The notes: a model not told the origin generated them from the letters alone. DNA of 64,000 nucleotides from Gammaproteobacteria bacterium (GCA_014075255.1 CP046178.1:1754894-1818893), one strand, 5' to 3'; counted from the stretch's first letter, positions 54,742-64,000 are shown. Translations and numbers: made by a program.

Positions 54742-56304
54742 CTAAAAAAACCACATCGCAGCAATAACGCCAACAAAACCTAGCGCTAGCGCAAACAACA
54801 AATTCCGATTGGAATTTTTAATCTCTTTTCGAAGCTCTATAAGTTCCTGACTATGCATTTCAAGTCTGGTTTGCCCCTGCTCAAAGGTCTTCAAAGTGTT
54901 GTAAATCAAGTCTGGCATTTCTGGCAGGCGCTCTGCTAAACGCGGTAGTTGTTTACGTAGACCGGATGCTAATGCACGCGGACCTACTTGTTCGCTCATC
55001 CAACGATCTAAGAATGGTTTTGCCGTTTTCCAAAGATCTAAATCTGGGTCCAAGGTACGACCTAAGCCTTCAATATTCAGTAAGGTTTTTTGTAATAACA
55101 CCAATTGAGGCTGCACTTCCATATTAAAGCGGCGCGCAGTTTGAAATAAGCGTAGCAATAAACTACCAAACGAAATTTCACTTAGTGGCCTTTGGAATAT
55201 TGGCTCACAAACTGTGCGAATCGCAGATTCAAATTGATCGACACGTGTATCTGGCGGCACCCAGCCCGACTCTAAATGTAATTCAGCAACACGGCGATAG
55301 TCCGCATTTAAAAACGCTAATAAATTTTCCGCAAGATAGCGTTGATCTTCTAACGCTAAAGTTCCCATTATGCCAAAATCTACCCCGATGTATTTTGGAT
55401 CTTCAGGGTTTTCATAGGAAACAAAAATGTTTCCAGGATGCATGTCTGCATGAAAGAAGTTATGACTAAACACCTGCGTGAAAAAGATATGGCTACCGCG
55501 ATCAGAAAGCTTTTGTAAATTCACGCCGTGCTCGCGTAACGCCTTCATATCATTTACAGGAATTCCATGGATACGCTCCATCACCATTACGTTACGGTGA
55601 CAAAGATCAAAATAAACTTCCGGCACATATAAGTCGGTTGAGTTTTCAAAGTTTTTGCGCAGCTGACTTGCATTCGCCGCCTCACGCATTAAATCTAACT
55701 CATCCATGATGACTTGTTCGTATTCATCGACTACATCTTTAGGTCGAAGTCGACGACCATCTTCCCAATAGCGATGCGCAATGGATGCTAATGCATGCAT
55801 CAGTTCAAGGTCTTTGCGAACGCTTTTCTCGACCCCTGGCCGCAAAACTTTTACCACTACCTCTTTGCCGTCATGCAAGGTCGCACAATGCACTTGGGCT
55901 ATCGATGCAGAGGCTAAGGGCTCAACACTAAATTCAGAAAATGCTTCAGAAACAGGCTTTTTTAAGGCCTTTTCAATAATCTCTTGGGCGATAGCTCCAT
56001 CAAATGGTGGAACTTGGTCTTGCAGCTTGGCCAACTCATCTGCGATGTCTTCAGGCAGCAAGTCACGTCGTGTAGACAAGGCTTGACCAAACTTAACAAA
56101 GATAGGCCCTAGATCTTCTAAAGCACGACGAATTCGCGCGCCGTGACTGGTTTCTAATTTACGAAACCAATGCCATGGCATTAAAAATAAAATAAAACGA
56201 ATCGGGCGGAAAAACGGCACATTCAGTAATACTTCTTCTAAGCCATGCCGAAACAAGACAAGGTTAATATGAAAAATTCGGAATAGTAAACGTAAATAGC
56301 GCAT
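54742..56304 (-). CDS. ubiB: UbiB, atypical protein-kinase-like ubiquinone biosynthesis factor
   Basis: 520 residues (E. coli 546). It has the KxGQ motif ([10 protein letters not shown]), the A-rich loop ASASIAQVH, the invariant lysine in [19 protein letters not shown] (catalytic loop), and DFGIMG. A C-terminal membrane helix (about 498-518) anchors it. UbiB is needed for ubiquinone synthesis and probably moves lipid precursors by ATPase activity. Operon ubiE-ubiJ-ubiB. Confidence 0.95.
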   Translation of the reverse strand: MRYLRLLFRIFHINLVLFRHGLEEVLLNVPFFRPIRFILFLMPWHWFRKLETSHGARIRRALEDLGPIFVKFGQALSTRRDLLPEDIADELAKLQDQVPPFDGAIAQEIIEKALKKPVSEAFSEFSVEPLASASIAQVHCATLHDGKEVVVKVLRPGVEKSVRKDLELMHALASIAHRYWEDGRRLRPKDVVDEYEQVIMDELDLMREAANASQLRKNFENSTDLYVPEVYFDLCHRNVMVMERIHGIPVNDMKALREHGVNLQKLSDRGSHIFFTQVFSHNFFHADMHPGNIFVSYENPEDPKYIGVDFGIMGTLALEDQRYLAENLLAFLNADYRRVAELHLESGWVPPDTRVDQFESAIRTVCEPIFQRPLSEISFGSLLLRLFQTARRFNMEVQPQLVLLQKTLLNIEGLGRTLDPDLDLWKTAKPFLDRWMSEQVGPRALASGLRKQLPRLAERLPEMPDLIYNTLKTFEQGQTRLEMHSQELIELRKEIKNSNRNLLFALALGFVGVIAAMWFF

Positions 56305-56312
56305 TTTTATTC

Positions 56313-56945
56313 TTATTTACTCAACTCTTTTGAATCCATCAGGCGCTGAATACGTGCCTCTAAACGCTGCACATGGGCATCTAAATGATCCACACCACTC
56401 ATAAAGCGGTCTAACTCAACTTTAGTAGGCACAATGCGTGACTCTTCTTGCAAATATTCACTTACATCTAAACGAAAATTATCTACCGAACGCTTTTTAT
56501 AATTTTTAAATTTATTAACAAACAAACCCACTTGGTAAGCAACCGAATCACCAACATATTTAGAAGCCACTTCTTCCCAATCGATATCAACTTGCATAAA
56601 GATCGAACGCAGTTGATTCGCAAACTCCACATCGCCTTCAATTTTTAACGAACCACTATTTAACATCGACTGATATTCAGCACCCAAACCCATTCTTGCA
56701 AGACTGATGATATTTGAATGTATGGTGGTCGTAATATTTAGGTCGCTTTTATATGAAGTATCTTCATCTACTATTTGTTCGCTTACCACAACACCTACAA
56801 TAACGGGTGTGACTATAAATTCTTTTTCAATATCAGTTAAGTGCACCAACAAACATTGGCCTTCAAACTTATTTAATTTCGCCGCAATTTCAGGATCGCT
56901 GTCTAAATACTTCTTCAGCGCATTGTTGATTAACGTAAGGAGCAT
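56313..56945 (-). CDS. ubiJ: Ubiquinone biosynthesis accessory factor UbiJ (SCP2-like)
   Basis: 210 residues. An SCP2 lipid-binding domain (about 5-110) and a C-terminal coiled coil (about 170-208, [20 protein letters not shown]) match UbiJ. It organises the Ubi complex together with UbiK. Position between ubiE and ubiB (11 and 8 bp gaps) confirms the call. Confidence 0.93.
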   Translation of the reverse strand: MLLTLINNALKKYLDSDPEIAAKLNKFEGQCLLVHLTDIEKEFIVTPVIVGVVVSEQIVDEDTSYKSDLNITTTIHSNIISLARMGLGAEYQSMLNSGSLKIEGDVEFANQLRSIFMQVDIDWEEVASKYVGDSVAYQVGLFVNKFKNYKKRSVDNFRLDVSEYLQEESRIVPTKVELDRFMSGVDHLDAHVQRLEARIQRLMDSKELSK

Positions 56946-56956
56946 AACTTAATAAC

Positions 56957-57721
56957 TTAAAGAGATAGCTTGTGACCGCGATGAATACTAACAATGCCGC
57001 CATTCAAATTTAAATAATCACATTTCTCAAAACCAGCTGCTTCAAACATCGACTTTAAAGTTTCTTGGTCAGGGTGTTTGCGAATTGATTCGGCTAAGTA
57101 TTGATAACTCTCGGCATCTTTTGTAATCAGCTCACCCATTTTTGGTAACAGCTTGAATGAGTAGGTGTCATACACACCTTGCAACCATGATTTAGGTTTA
57201 GAAAACTCCAACACCATTAACTGACCACCGGGTTTAAGTAACTTAAAGATCGTGCGCAATGCTTTGTCTTTATCCGTGAAGTTACGTAAACCAAATGCAA
57301 TGGTCACGCGATCAAAATGACCCTCCGGAAACGGAAGATCTTCCCCCATGGCTTGTACATAGTGAATATTCTTTAGCAGGCCCTTGTCCACCATCCGCTG
57401 ACGACCCTCTTCCAGCATTGCACCATTCGGATCACACAGGGTAATGGAACCTCGGTCGCCAAGCTTTGGGGCAAGTAATGCAGAGATGTCTCCGGTACCT
57501 GCGGCCAGATCTAAAATCTGAAAATGCGGACGAATATTAGCCAGATGCACAAAATGCCGTTTCCATACCCGATGCAAACCGAATGACATCACATCATTCA
57601 TAATGTCGTAATTACCTGCCACCGATTCAAACACCGCCGTTACCTTCTCAGTCTTTTCTTCAGGGCTTACGTCTTGGTAGCCAAAGTGCGTGGATTTGGC
57701 TTGTCTAATTTCTTCTGGCAT
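56957..57721 (-). CDS. ubiE: UbiE methyltransferase (ubiquinone/menaquinone synthesis)
   Basis: 254 residues from the ATG at 57721, as in E. coli (251). A TTG-initiated extension to 57775 is possible but has no counterpart in the family. SAM motif I is [27 protein letters not shown] and MVLEFSKP are characteristic, and the end is the usual [11 protein letters not shown]. It methylates the ring at C2. First gene of ubiE-ubiJ-ubiB. Confidence 0.95.
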   Translation of the reverse strand: MPEEIRQAKSTHFGYQDVSPEEKTEKVTAVFESVAGNYDIMNDVMSFGLHRVWKRHFVHLANIRPHFQILDLAAGTGDISALLAPKLGDRGSITLCDPNGAMLEEGRQRMVDKGLLKNIHYVQAMGEDLPFPEGHFDRVTIAFGLRNFTDKDKALRTIFKLLKPGGQLMVLEFSKPKSWLQGVYDTYSFKLLPKMGELITKDAESYQYLAESIRKHPDQETLKSMFEAAGFEKCDYLNLNGGIVSIHRGHKLSL

Positions 57722-57870
57722 GGGACTGTTTATCTGTCTTACTTTCTTGGCAAAATATCTACCCAGTTTAAACAAAATAAGCGGTCAATGGGGATTAGAT
57801 TTAGTGCTGCTAGTATTAGATTGAATTTGCTAGAGTTACCTCCAACAGGTTGGTTTTTCGGAATTTCAGA

Positions 57871-58056
57871 ATGGAATCATTAGCTGAATTAAAAATACCC
57901 TCCATACTTATGGTGATATTTTTTATTGGCATTGTAGTGTCCACCTGGATCGCACTCGACCCTATTCGCCAAAAACAAAGAAAATCGAAATACTCCCTCG
58001 TTACACTAATCTGTTTTATTGGATTTGTGTTGGTAGCGTGGTGGGACATGGGTTAA
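57871..58056 (+). CDS. Small hypothetical membrane protein (61 residues)
   Basis: ATG at 57871 follows GGAAT by about 6 bp. Two hydrophobic segments (about 12-29 and 43-59) with a basic loop between (RQKQRKSKYS). No family recognised. Its TAA stop abuts repeat half-copy D (TAATGA). It lies divergent from ubiE, on the strand opposite the surrounding core operons, in the second accessory pocket. Confidence 0.62.
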   Translation: MESLAELKIPSILMVIFFIGIVVSTWIALDPIRQKQRKSKYSLVTLICFIGFVLVAWWDMG

Positions 58057-58073
58057 TGACTGCTTACTACCCA
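58055..58073 (+). repeat. Cassette-like palindromic repeat, half copy D
   Basis: Matches the left 19 bases of the repeat at 58621 with one difference (AATGACTGCTTACTACCCA); the right arm is lost. It begins inside the TAA stop of the preceding gene. Confidence 0.7.
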
Positions 58074-58136
58074 TAACTAACTTTCGCAATAAACGAAATA
58101 GTTGAGTGGTAATCTTCAACTGAAAGGTGTTACGAA

Positions 58137-58592
58137 ATGAACGGATTACATCATCCATTATTTTATGCAATCTTAATGTTGGTTGCAGGTTTAGGAATTC
58201 CTATATTTGCGGCATTGAACGGGGAATTAGGAACAAAATTCCAAAGCCCAGCATTAGCGGCAACAATCTCATTACTAGTGGCTATCGTAGCTTCTTTATG
58301 TTTCTTGTTTATCACCGAGGGTACCCCTAAACTTGCTCCTGTTTCACCGGTTCCAATTTATTACTATTTAGGCGGGTTGTTCGTAGTTTTATATATTCTA
58401 GGAATGACTTGGGTTGCGCCAAAGTTTGGTGTTGGAAATGCTGTTGCATTTGTATTGTTAGGCCAACTCATATCGATGGCAATTATTGACCACTTTGGTT
58501 TGTTGGGAGCTTTACATCATCCTATTTCCATACAACGTTTTGCTGGGCTCATTTTTATGGGGATAGGTGTATTTTTGGCTGTACGTAGATAG
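58137..58592 (+). CDS. DMT-superfamily YdcZ-type membrane protein
   Basis: 151 residues with five hydrophobic segments. The pattern LVAGLGIPIFAALNGELG at the start, the YYLGGLFVVLYILG middle, and GVGNAVAFVLLGQLISMAIIDHFG are typical of the DUF606/YdcZ family of half-size drug/metabolite transporters, which work as dimers. Substrate unknown. The gene is part of the accessory pocket between ubiE and DUF971 and is followed 28 bp later by repeat copy E. Confidence 0.85.
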   Translation: MNGLHHPLFYAILMLVAGLGIPIFAALNGELGTKFQSPALAATISLLVAIVASLCFLFITEGTPKLAPVSPVPIYYYLGGLFVVLYILGMTWVAPKFGVGNAVAFVLLGQLISMAIIDHFGLLGALHHPISIQRFAGLIFMGIGVFLAVRR

Positions 58593-58620
58593 TGCATCTA
58601 TCTATCTGCATTAGACAGAA

Positions 58621-58650
58621 AATGACTGCTTACGACCCAAAGCGGACATT
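58621..58650 (+). repeat. Cassette-like palindromic repeat, copy E (reference copy)
   Basis: 30 bp with left arm AATGACTGCTTACG and right arm ACCCAAAGCGGACATT; the arms pair imperfectly (CGCTTT against AAAGCG types in other copies). It lies 28 bp after the YdcZ-like gene. Copies A-D and F are compared against this one. Confidence 0.8.
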
Positions 58651-58674
58651 ATAAATTATTCATAAAAGTCAGAT

Positions 58675-59109
58675 ATGAGAGTAGAGATTATAAAAAATTA
58701 CCTCATCATCATATTTTATTTATTTGTTATTTCATGCTCAGTTCAACCAGAACCAGAAGAAATGACAAAAATTTATGATGCTGAATCACATGATAGGTTT
58801 ATTGCAATTCTTGATGATGAAGGTGTGACTTACCGTGTGAATGAGCATGGGCAAATACACTATCCAATTTCAGAAAGAAGCAAAATTAAAGCTGCGAAAG
58901 AGTCAATTTGGGGTCTAAGTGATGAGACTAAAAAAGGTGCTGTAGTAAATGAAAAAGTCGCATCAAAGATTTCAAAAAAACTATCTGATAATAAAATTCC
59001 ATTTAAGATTAGTCATGAAGAAGGCACTAGTACCATTACTTGGAATGCAAAATATGACAAATCTGCAATGCAAATTGTGAGTGATGTAATCAGAGAAGCA
59101 GAGAAGTAA
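58675..59109 (+). CDS. Hypothetical lipoprotein, 144 residues
   Basis: A hydrophobic N-terminus (about 8-20) ends in a lipobox ISCS, so the product should be a lipoprotein. The rest is soluble, acidic then basic, with KEKVASKISKKLSDNKIPF and an SMTW-like end that looks like a short alpha/beta domain repeated twice (DDEGVTYRVNEHGQIHYPI and DNKIPFKISHEEGTSTITW both read as a helix plus a beta hairpin, similar to the FliF/PilT-type ring motif, but this is loose). A/T-rich and flanked by repeats; likely acquired. Confidence 0.62.
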   Translation: MRVEIIKNYLIIIFYLFVISCSVQPEPEEMTKIYDAESHDRFIAILDDEGVTYRVNEHGQIHYPISERSKIKAAKESIWGLSDETKKGAVVNEKVASKISKKLSDNKIPFKISHEEGTSTITWNAKYDKSAMQIVSDVIREAEK

Positions 59110-59111
59110 AT

Positions 59112-59140
59112 ATGTCCGCTATTGGCCGAAAGCGGGCATT
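59112..59140 (+). repeat. Cassette-like palindromic repeat, copy F
   Basis: ATGTCCGCT and AGCGGGCAT arms around ATTGGCCGAA form a near-perfect palindrome; 22 of 30 positions match copy E. It follows the lipoprotein gene stop by 2 bp. Confidence 0.75.
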
Positions 59141-59188
59141 TGCAAAGAAAGATTTAATTTGATGCATCATCCCTGATGCGCCTCATAT

Positions 59189-59557
59189 TCACCCGTCCTT
59201 GGGTTCACGCTCATGCCCCGCCTCTTTCAAACGTTCCAAATATCTAGTCCAGTTCGCTTCTTTATTTGTCCCTAAGTTATGCAAATGGTCCCAGGAAAAA
59301 ATACCGGAACTGTGGTTGTCATCAAACACTAGTACCACTGCGTAGTTGCCGACTGGCTCTATCGCGGTAATGTTTACATCTTCTTTACCAATTTGAAGTT
59401 TTTCTTGCCCGGGTCCGTGACCTTGCACTTCTGCTGAAGGTGAGTGGGTGCGTAAATATTCACAACTTAGCTCAAATTTCTGGCCATCATCAAATTCAAT
59501 CTCGAGTATGCGAGATTTTTGATGTAATTGAATGTTGGTTGGAGTTGCTATGGCCAT
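59189..59557 (-). CDS. DUF971 (gamma-butyrobetaine hydroxylase N-terminal-like) protein
   Basis: 122 residues of the DUF971 fold: IQLHQKSRILEIEFDDGQKFELSCEYLRTHSPSAEV, then IEPVGNYAVVLVFDDNHSSGIFSWDHL. These small proteins may take part in Fe-S or metal handling, but that is not established. It lies 12 bp after hslU on the same strand, a common gammaproteobacterial linkage. Confidence 0.9.
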   Translation of the reverse strand: MAIATPTNIQLHQKSRILEIEFDDGQKFELSCEYLRTHSPSAEVQGHGPGQEKLQIGKEDVNITAIEPVGNYAVVLVFDDNHSSGIFSWDHLHNLGTNKEANWTRYLERLKEAGHEREPKDG

Positions 59558-59569
59558 TTCTGTAATCCT

Positions 59570-60895
59570 TTAAAGTATATATCTGCTGAGATCTTCATCT
59601 TTCACGAGCTCACCGATGTTTTCGTCAACGAAACTTGCATCAACTGTAAATGACTTGCCACTTTCATCTGGAGCATTATAGGAAATACTCTCGAGTAGAC
59701 GTTCCATGACCGTATGCAGTCTGCGTGCACCGATATTCTCAGTAGATTCATTCACATCATGCGCGACTTGGGCAATTTTTCGCACACCGTCTTCTGCAAA
59801 ATCTAGCGTGACTCCTTCAGTATTCATGAGTGCTGTGTATTGTTCGGTTAAGCAAGCATCCGGCTCTGTCAAAATACGTACAAAATCATCTACAGATAAG
59901 GCTTTGAGTTCTACGCGAATCGGTAAACGACCTTGTAGCTCAGGAATAAGATCAGATGGCTTAGAAACATGGAAGGCACCGGAGGCAATAAACAGAATGT
60001 GGTCAGTATTGACGATGCCGTATTTAGTGTTGACCGTGCAGCCTTCAACTAATGGCAATAAATCGCGTTGCACCCCTTCACGCGACACATCAGCGCCACT
60101 GGTTTGGCCACTTTTAGCGACTTTATCGATCTCGTCTAAAAACACGATGCCATTTTGCTCAACACTCTCTAGCGCGTGGGCTTTTAACTCTTCTTCATTC
60201 ACCAATTTATGTGCTTCTTCTTCGGTTAACGCCTTCATGGCTTCTTCAATGCGCATCTTGCGAGTTTTCTTTTTACCGGTGTTCATGTTTTTAAACATTC
60301 CGGTAAGTTGATCTGCCATTTCTTCCATACCTGGTGGGGTCATGATCTCAACCCCTACTGGTGTTGCCGCTAGATCAATTTCTACTTCGGTATCGTTTAG
60401 ATCGCCTTCGCGAAGTTTTTTACGAAACTTTTGACGGGTTTCAGCATTGTAATCAGGCTTGTCTTCGGAAGGGTCCACACGTGACGGCACCAAAATATCT
60501 AGAATACGTTCTTCGGCTGCTTCTTCTGCACGAAAGCGCACTTTATCTTTTTCAGTTTCTCGCGCCATTTTTACTGCAGTATCGACCAGATCACGAATGA
60601 TTGAATCAACCTCTTTACCTACATAGCCTACTTCAGTAAATTTTGTCGCTTCTACTTTTATGAATGGAGCATTAGCAAGTTTTGCTAAGCGGCGTGCAAT
60701 TTCGGTTTTACCTACACCGGTTGGACCAATCATTAAAATATTTTTCGGTGTGACTTCTACCCGTAACTCTTCAGACAATTGCTGACGCCGCCAACGATTG
60801 CGCAATGCGATAGCCACTGCACGCTTGGCTTCATCTTGTCCAACGATGTGTTTTTCGAGTTCTTGTACGATTTCTCGTGGCGTCATGTTTGACAT
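59570..60895 (-). CDS. hslU: HslU ATPase subunit of the HslUV protease
   Basis: 441 residues (E. coli 443). Walker A is [15 protein letters not shown] near 60, the pore motif is in GYVGKEVDS, Walker B is VFLDEIDK, and sensor/arginine-finger segments RLPIRVEL and [18 protein letters not shown] follow. The I-domain (about 110-240) is complete. It unfolds substrates for HslV. The C-terminal YIL-type tail (SRYIL) that activates HslV is intact. Operon hslV-hslU-DUF971. Confidence 0.97.
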   Translation of the reverse strand: MSNMTPREIVQELEKHIVGQDEAKRAVAIALRNRWRRQQLSEELRVEVTPKNILMIGPTGVGKTEIARRLAKLANAPFIKVEATKFTEVGYVGKEVDSIIRDLVDTAVKMARETEKDKVRFRAEEAAEERILDILVPSRVDPSEDKPDYNAETRQKFRKKLREGDLNDTEVEIDLAATPVGVEIMTPPGMEEMADQLTGMFKNMNTGKKKTRKMRIEEAMKALTEEEAHKLVNEEELKAHALESVEQNGIVFLDEIDKVAKSGQTSGADVSREGVQRDLLPLVEGCTVNTKYGIVNTDHILFIASGAFHVSKPSDLIPELQGRLPIRVELKALSVDDFVRILTEPDACLTEQYTALMNTEGVTLDFAEDGVRKIAQVAHDVNESTENIGARRLHTVMERLLESISYNAPDESGKSFTVDASFVDENIGELVKDEDLSRYIL

Positions 60896-60932
60896 ATATA
60901 TTCGTTCTATCTGTAATTTGTTTATTTGGTAT

Positions 60933-61451
60933 CTATAGTTCTTCTATAGAAATGCTGGTGTTGGTGTAGATACAAATGCTGGCAGCAATGTTTAAAGATT
61001 TTTCTACAATCTCTTTCGCACTCAGTTCGGTATTCTCATACAGTGCGCGCGCTGCAGATTGAGCAAACGGTCCGCCCGAACCAATCGCGACCAATGAGTC
61101 TTCCGGTTCAATTACATCACCATTACCAGAAATGATGAGTGATGCAGTGTCGTCTGCCACCGCAAGTAAGGCTTCTAGTTTGCGCAACATACGATCGGTG
61201 CGCCAATCTTTAGCGAGCTCTACCGCCGCGCGAGTCAGGTGCCCATTGTGTTGTTCTAGTTTTGTTTCAAAGCGTTCGAATAAGGTAAATGCATCTGCCG
61301 TGCCGCCGGCAAAACCTGCAATAACTTTATCTTTATACAGGCGCCGAATTTTTACCGCATTGCCTTTCATGATGGTGTTGCCTAGGGATACTTGGCCGTC
61401 ACCACCGAGCGCTACTTTGCCGTTACGACGAATCGATACAATCGTGGTCAT
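60933..61451 (-). CDS. hslV: HslV protease subunit
   Basis: 172 residues (E. coli 176). The nucleophile is Thr after Met removal (M-TTIVS). The proteasome beta-type fold shows [36 protein letters not shown], and [14 protein letters not shown]. With HslU it degrades misfolded and regulatory proteins in the cytoplasm. A probable sigma-32 promoter lies 80 bp upstream. Confidence 0.97.
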   Translation of the reverse strand: MTTIVSIRRNGKVALGGDGQVSLGNTIMKGNAVKIRRLYKDKVIAGFAGGTADAFTLFERFETKLEQHNGHLTRAAVELAKDWRTDRMLRKLEALLAVADDTASLIISGNGDVIEPEDSLVAIGSGGPFAQSAARALYENTELSAKEIVEKSLNIAASICIYTNTSISIEEL

Positions 61452-61510
61452 TGGTTTGATTCCATTGAGGGTTTCAGTGAATAAGCAGAATATACATTCT
61501 CATTTATTCT

Positions 61511-61539
61511 ACATTGGAGCGCTATAACCCTTTTTCAAG
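61511..61539 (-). promoter_or_regulatory. Probable sigma-32 promoter of hslVU
   Basis: Minus-strand CTTGAA (61534-61539) and, after 14 bp, CTCCAATGT (61511-61519), close to CCCCATnT. A short inverted repeat CAAGGG-AA-CCCTTG (61536-61549) overlaps the -35. hslVU is RpoH-controlled in E. coli, which fits. Confidence 0.6.
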
Positions 61540-61593
61540 GGAACCCTTGTGTAATGAAACCAATTGCGGTTTTTACGCGATTAAAAGTGAGAT

Positions 61594-62586
61594 TTAATCG
61601 TCTTTAGGGAAGGAATTTTCTGTGGTGCTATCTAGCTTTTGTGATTTCTTCGCACGTGGATGGGCTTTGTCATACACCTGGGCCAGATGCTGAAAATCGA
61701 GATGGGTATAGATTTGCGTGGTACTGATATCAGCATGGCCTAGCATTTCTTGTACAGCTCTTAGATCTCCACTCGATTCTAATAAGTGACTGGCAAAAGA
61801 ATGTCGCAACATATGTGGATGCACATGCTTATCTAAGCCCTGCTCTCTACCTATTTGTGCCATACGCTGCTGAACCGCACGTGGCGATAAACGATTACCG
61901 CGATTATTAATAAATACGGCTAGCTCACCTTCAGCAACAATATTAGGTCGCGCTTCTAGCCATCTATTTAAGGCTTTGCATGCATTGGCGCCTATTGGTA
62001 AATAACGCGTTTTATTGCCTTTACCTAACACTTGCACCTGTCCTTGAGTGAGATCAATGGCATCTAAATTTAAATTCACCATTTCCGCCAAACGCAAACC
62101 CGATGAATACATGAGTTCTATCATTGCGTAATCTCGAAGCTTAAGAGGATTTTGTGGACCTTCGTTTAGCAGACGGTTAATTTCATCTACGTCTAATAGG
62201 TTGGGTAATTTTTTCTCAATACTGGGCCCGCCGACATCAGCAACAGGATTGTTTTCGATTAACTGCTCGCGTTGCAGGAAGGTATAAAAACCTCGAATAG
62301 CACTTAAGGAACGATGCAAGCTTCTGGCTGATACACCACGACGACGACGTGAACCTGCAAAATTGCGAACATGCAGGCTGTCTACATCACAACAATCGGT
62401 AACATTGACTGCATTGATAAAATCTATGAATTGGTGAAGATCTCTTTGATAGCTATCTAACGTAGCTGGGGAATAGCGACGTTCATCTTTGAGATAACGT
62501 AGATAACGTTGAAAAAGTTTTTGCGTTGACTGTTTTACTTCTTTGGGTTGCCCAATTTCTGGACTAGTAACTACTGCCATAAACAA
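61594..62586 (-). CDS. xerC: Tyrosine recombinase XerC
   Basis: 330 residues. The N-terminal SAM-like domain (about 25-110) is followed by the catalytic domain with the R-K-H-R-H/W-Y set: SSGLRLAEM (Arg), LGKGNKTRY (Lys), HPHMLRHSFASHLL (His, Arg), LGHADISTTQIYTH (His, Tyr). It resolves chromosome dimers at dif with XerD. The C-terminal tail is longer than usual (about 25 extra residues). dapF-DUF484-xerC is the standard gammaproteobacterial order, so this is the housekeeping enzyme. Confidence 0.94.
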   Translation of the reverse strand: MFMAVVTSPEIGQPKEVKQSTQKLFQRYLRYLKDERRYSPATLDSYQRDLHQFIDFINAVNVTDCCDVDSLHVRNFAGSRRRRGVSARSLHRSLSAIRGFYTFLQREQLIENNPVADVGGPSIEKKLPNLLDVDEINRLLNEGPQNPLKLRDYAMIELMYSSGLRLAEMVNLNLDAIDLTQGQVQVLGKGNKTRYLPIGANACKALNRWLEARPNIVAEGELAVFINNRGNRLSPRAVQQRMAQIGREQGLDKHVHPHMLRHSFASHLLESSGDLRAVQEMLGHADISTTQIYTHLDFQHLAQVYDKAHPRAKKSQKLDSTTENSFPKDD

Positions 62587-62748
62587 ACCTGGGTTTAAGA
62601 AACCTGGCTAAATAAAATACAACGTTAGCACTTATTTATAGCGTTTGTATATTTTTATAGTTTTTTTGCTAGATAAAGCGAACGTAATTTAAGTTAATTG
62701 GTATTTCTTAACTTAATAATCAAGATGAAATAGATTTATATTTAACGT

Positions 62749-63486
62749 TTAAACCGCAACTGGAGTGTATTGTTGCAACTTAGAACCCAGTATTTCACCT
62801 AAATTACCTAAGAACAATGTTCCCATACCATTTTGAAAACGGTTGGCATCGGTACTGCCTAAAAACAATACGCCTAGCTGTTGATCTTTCTTTAATGCGA
62901 CTGCAGCCGCTGAGCGAATGGGCTTTTCCTGATTTTCGTTATCAAACACGTTTTCAATTTGGCGTTTAGTAAGAAACGCTACACCACGTCGACGACTAGA
63001 GAATAGATCCTGGACAAGTTTAGATTTTTGCAACGTTTTTTCCATTTCCGCGCAATCTTTCACTGCAGTTTCAGGTAATACATCAAATAAACGTAGATTT
63101 ACCTTAGTGCCTGGGAAATCTGTGTGCATTAAATCGTGAATGCCACTAAGTGTCTCATCAAAGCCTCGAATAGATACTAGACCAAGCGTGATGGTATGCA
63201 GGCGCGTACTGACTTTTTCATTGTCTTTTGCCACCTTGATGAGCTGATGTAACTTTTGATCAAGCTCTTTATTCTTATTGCGTAATAGCTCGACTTGACG
63301 CTCAACTAACGAGACGGCCACTCCTGTTTCATGTGGGATAGCCAACGTTTCGATCAGATCTGCGTGATGCGTAAAGAAATCACTGTGTGTACGCAAGTAG
63401 CGTGCAACATGATCACGTGTAATCTTTGCTTTTGGTGCTGGGACTTCGGCTGTAGTGGATACTTTAGGCTTGGTCTGCGTTGTCAT
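62749..63486 (-). CDS. DUF484 family protein
   Basis: 245 residues. The N-terminal segment KITRDHVARYLRTHSDFFTHHADLIETLAIPHETGVAVSLVERQVELLRN (key parts: HVARYLRTHSDFF and LVERQVELLR) is diagnostic. A GAF-like domain (about 100-240) follows, ending GSKLQQYTPVAV. Role unknown; always near dapF and xerC. Starts in the dapF stop (ATGA overlap of 4 bp). Confidence 0.92.
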   Translation of the reverse strand: MTTQTKPKVSTTAEVPAPKAKITRDHVARYLRTHSDFFTHHADLIETLAIPHETGVAVSLVERQVELLRNKNKELDQKLHQLIKVAKDNEKVSTRLHTITLGLVSIRGFDETLSGIHDLMHTDFPGTKVNLRLFDVLPETAVKDCAEMEKTLQKSKLVQDLFSSRRRGVAFLTKRQIENVFDNENQEKPIRSAAAVALKKDQQLGVLFLGSTDANRFQNGMGTLFLGNLGEILGSKLQQYTPVAV

Positions 63487-64000
63487 AAGTTTAGGCTCCC
63501 CTCAAAACTAAATTGTGCGGGTCCAGTCATTAGCACTGGAGCAGCATTGTTTTCACACTCTATTTGCAAGCTTCCACCAGGCAAGTCTACGGTTACATTT
63601 TTATCAAGCAGACCCTGTGTCTGCCCAACTGCAACTGCTGCACATGCACCGGTGCCACAGGCACTGGTTTCGCCCACGTGTCTTTCAAATACACGTAAAG
63701 CGATGTGTTGCGGGTTCAAAACCTGCATAAAGCCTATATTGGCTTTGTTCGGAAACATCGAGTGCTTCTCTAGTTTGGGGCCTAAAATTTCTACCGGTGC
63801 ATGATTAACATCATTCACCTGGAGTACTGCGTGAGGATTACCCATTGAAACTGCTCCAATCTCCACTTGCTCACCATCCACATCGATTTCATAACTCGAT
63901 GCCTGTGTGCTCGCTGAAAATGGAATTTTTTCAGGTTCAAAAATGGGCGCACCCATGTTCACAGTTACCATATCGTCTTCACGAAGAAAAATTTGATATA
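63483..64000 (-). CDS. dapF: Diaminopimelate epimerase (N-terminus outside window)
   Basis: C-terminal about 172 residues; the frame stays open to the right edge, which cuts the first catalytic-cysteine half. Visible are MGAPIFEPEKIPF, VSMGNPHAVLQV, and the second active-site cysteine in ETSACGTGACAAV. The enzyme converts LL- to meso-diaminopimelate for lysine and peptidoglycan. Overlaps DUF484 by 4 bp. Confidence 0.95.
   Translation of the reverse strand, partial: YQIFLREDDMVTVNMGAPIFEPEKIPFSASTQASSYEIDVDGEQVEIGAVSMGNPHAVLQVNDVNHAPVEILGPKLEKHSMFPNKANIGFMQVLNPQHIALRVFERHVGETSACGTGACAAVAVGQTQGLLDKNVTVDLPGGSLQIECENNAAPVLMTGPAQFSFEGSLNL

Noticed and set aside
54732-54776. Longer uvrD start at 54776
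   Set aside because: It overlaps the ubiB stop and adds a hydrophobic tail not seen in UvrD; MDVTPILD at 54731 is the family start.
57722-57775. TTG start of ubiE at 57775
   Set aside because: It adds 18 basic residues with no counterpart; the ATG at 57721 gives the usual length. Not fully excluded.
58127-58330. Alternative frame overlapping the YdcZ-like gene start
   Set aside because: Overlaps a clear membrane-transporter frame and has shadow-like composition.
61594-62586. XerC as the integrase of the cassette-like repeats
   Set aside because: It has the standard dapF-DUF484-xerC position and lacks the extra domain of integron integrases; nothing ties it to the repeats.

Overview
The window looks like chromosomal DNA of an A/T-rich (by eye) ubiquinone-using gammaproteobacterium, probably aquatic. 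The evidence is gene content and order: priA-argS-ftsN, polA facing engB, ubiE-ubiJ-ubiB, hslV-hslU-DUF971, dapF-DUF484-xerC, rph-rdgB-hemW, and high-potential cytochromes c4 and c5. No rRNA, convincing tRNA, CRISPR array, prophage or transposase was seen. Both ends cut a gene: degQ on the left (C-terminus missing) and dapF on the right (N-terminus missing).

Layout. 1-4.4 kb: minus-strand protein quality control (degQ, cbpA, an Hsp20 gene with a near-consensus sigma-32 promoter), then a half-length asparaginase and yicC. 4.4-13.2 kb: plus-strand rph, rdgB, hemW, a large anchored helical-repeat protein, a CPXCG protein, rpmE, an M48 lipoprotein protease, a 5'-3' exonuclease and rluE. 13.2-14.2 kb: a small accessory pocket with repeats. 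14.2-18.6 kb (minus): hemH, an HNH protein, a cNMP-binding/degenerate GGDEF protein, and an ECF sigma-DUF3619-DUF3106 operon. 19-28.2 kb: priA, argS, ftsN, nadA and an unknown coiled-coil protein on plus, with an acyl-CoA ligase on minus. 28-32.6 kb: two membrane proteins of unknown function, ycgL, speA, and divergent speE. 32.7-35.2 kb: torF-like-glnK-amtB behind a sigma-54 promoter. 35-44 kb: ubiK, comM, cytochrome c5, an SLC13 permease, a GAF protein, an NlpC/P60 lipoprotein, dsbA, cytochrome c4 and engB. 44-51 kb: a candidate small RNA, polA, thrB and TRAP genes dctQM. 51-64 kb (mostly minus): dctP, uvrD, ubiB/J/E, an accessory pocket, DUF971, hslU, hslV, xerC, DUF484, dapF.

The genes serve heme and ubiquinone synthesis with c-type electron transfer, nitrogen and polyamine metabolism, DNA replication and repair, and proteostasis. 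Regulatory sites that can be read directly are two sigma-32-type promoters (hsp20, hslVU), one sigma-54 promoter (nitrogen operon) and DnaA boxes before priA and before rpmE.

Most unusual: (1) six copies, whole or half, of a ~30-bp imperfect palindrome, each just 3' of a gene and always in that gene's orientation, concentrated in the two accessory pockets (13.2-14.2 and 57.8-59.2 kb); (2) a 54-bp two-hairpin repeat whose two copies differ by a base-pair-preserving double change; (3) a three-hairpin, about 103-nt candidate sRNA at the polA/engB junction, the locus of Spot 42 and ErsA in other gammaproteobacteria; (4) a perfect 11-bp inverted repeat that appears to have rewritten the C-terminus of the PII protein; and (5) DnaA-box groups at two places. 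All functional claims for these are inference from sequence alone.
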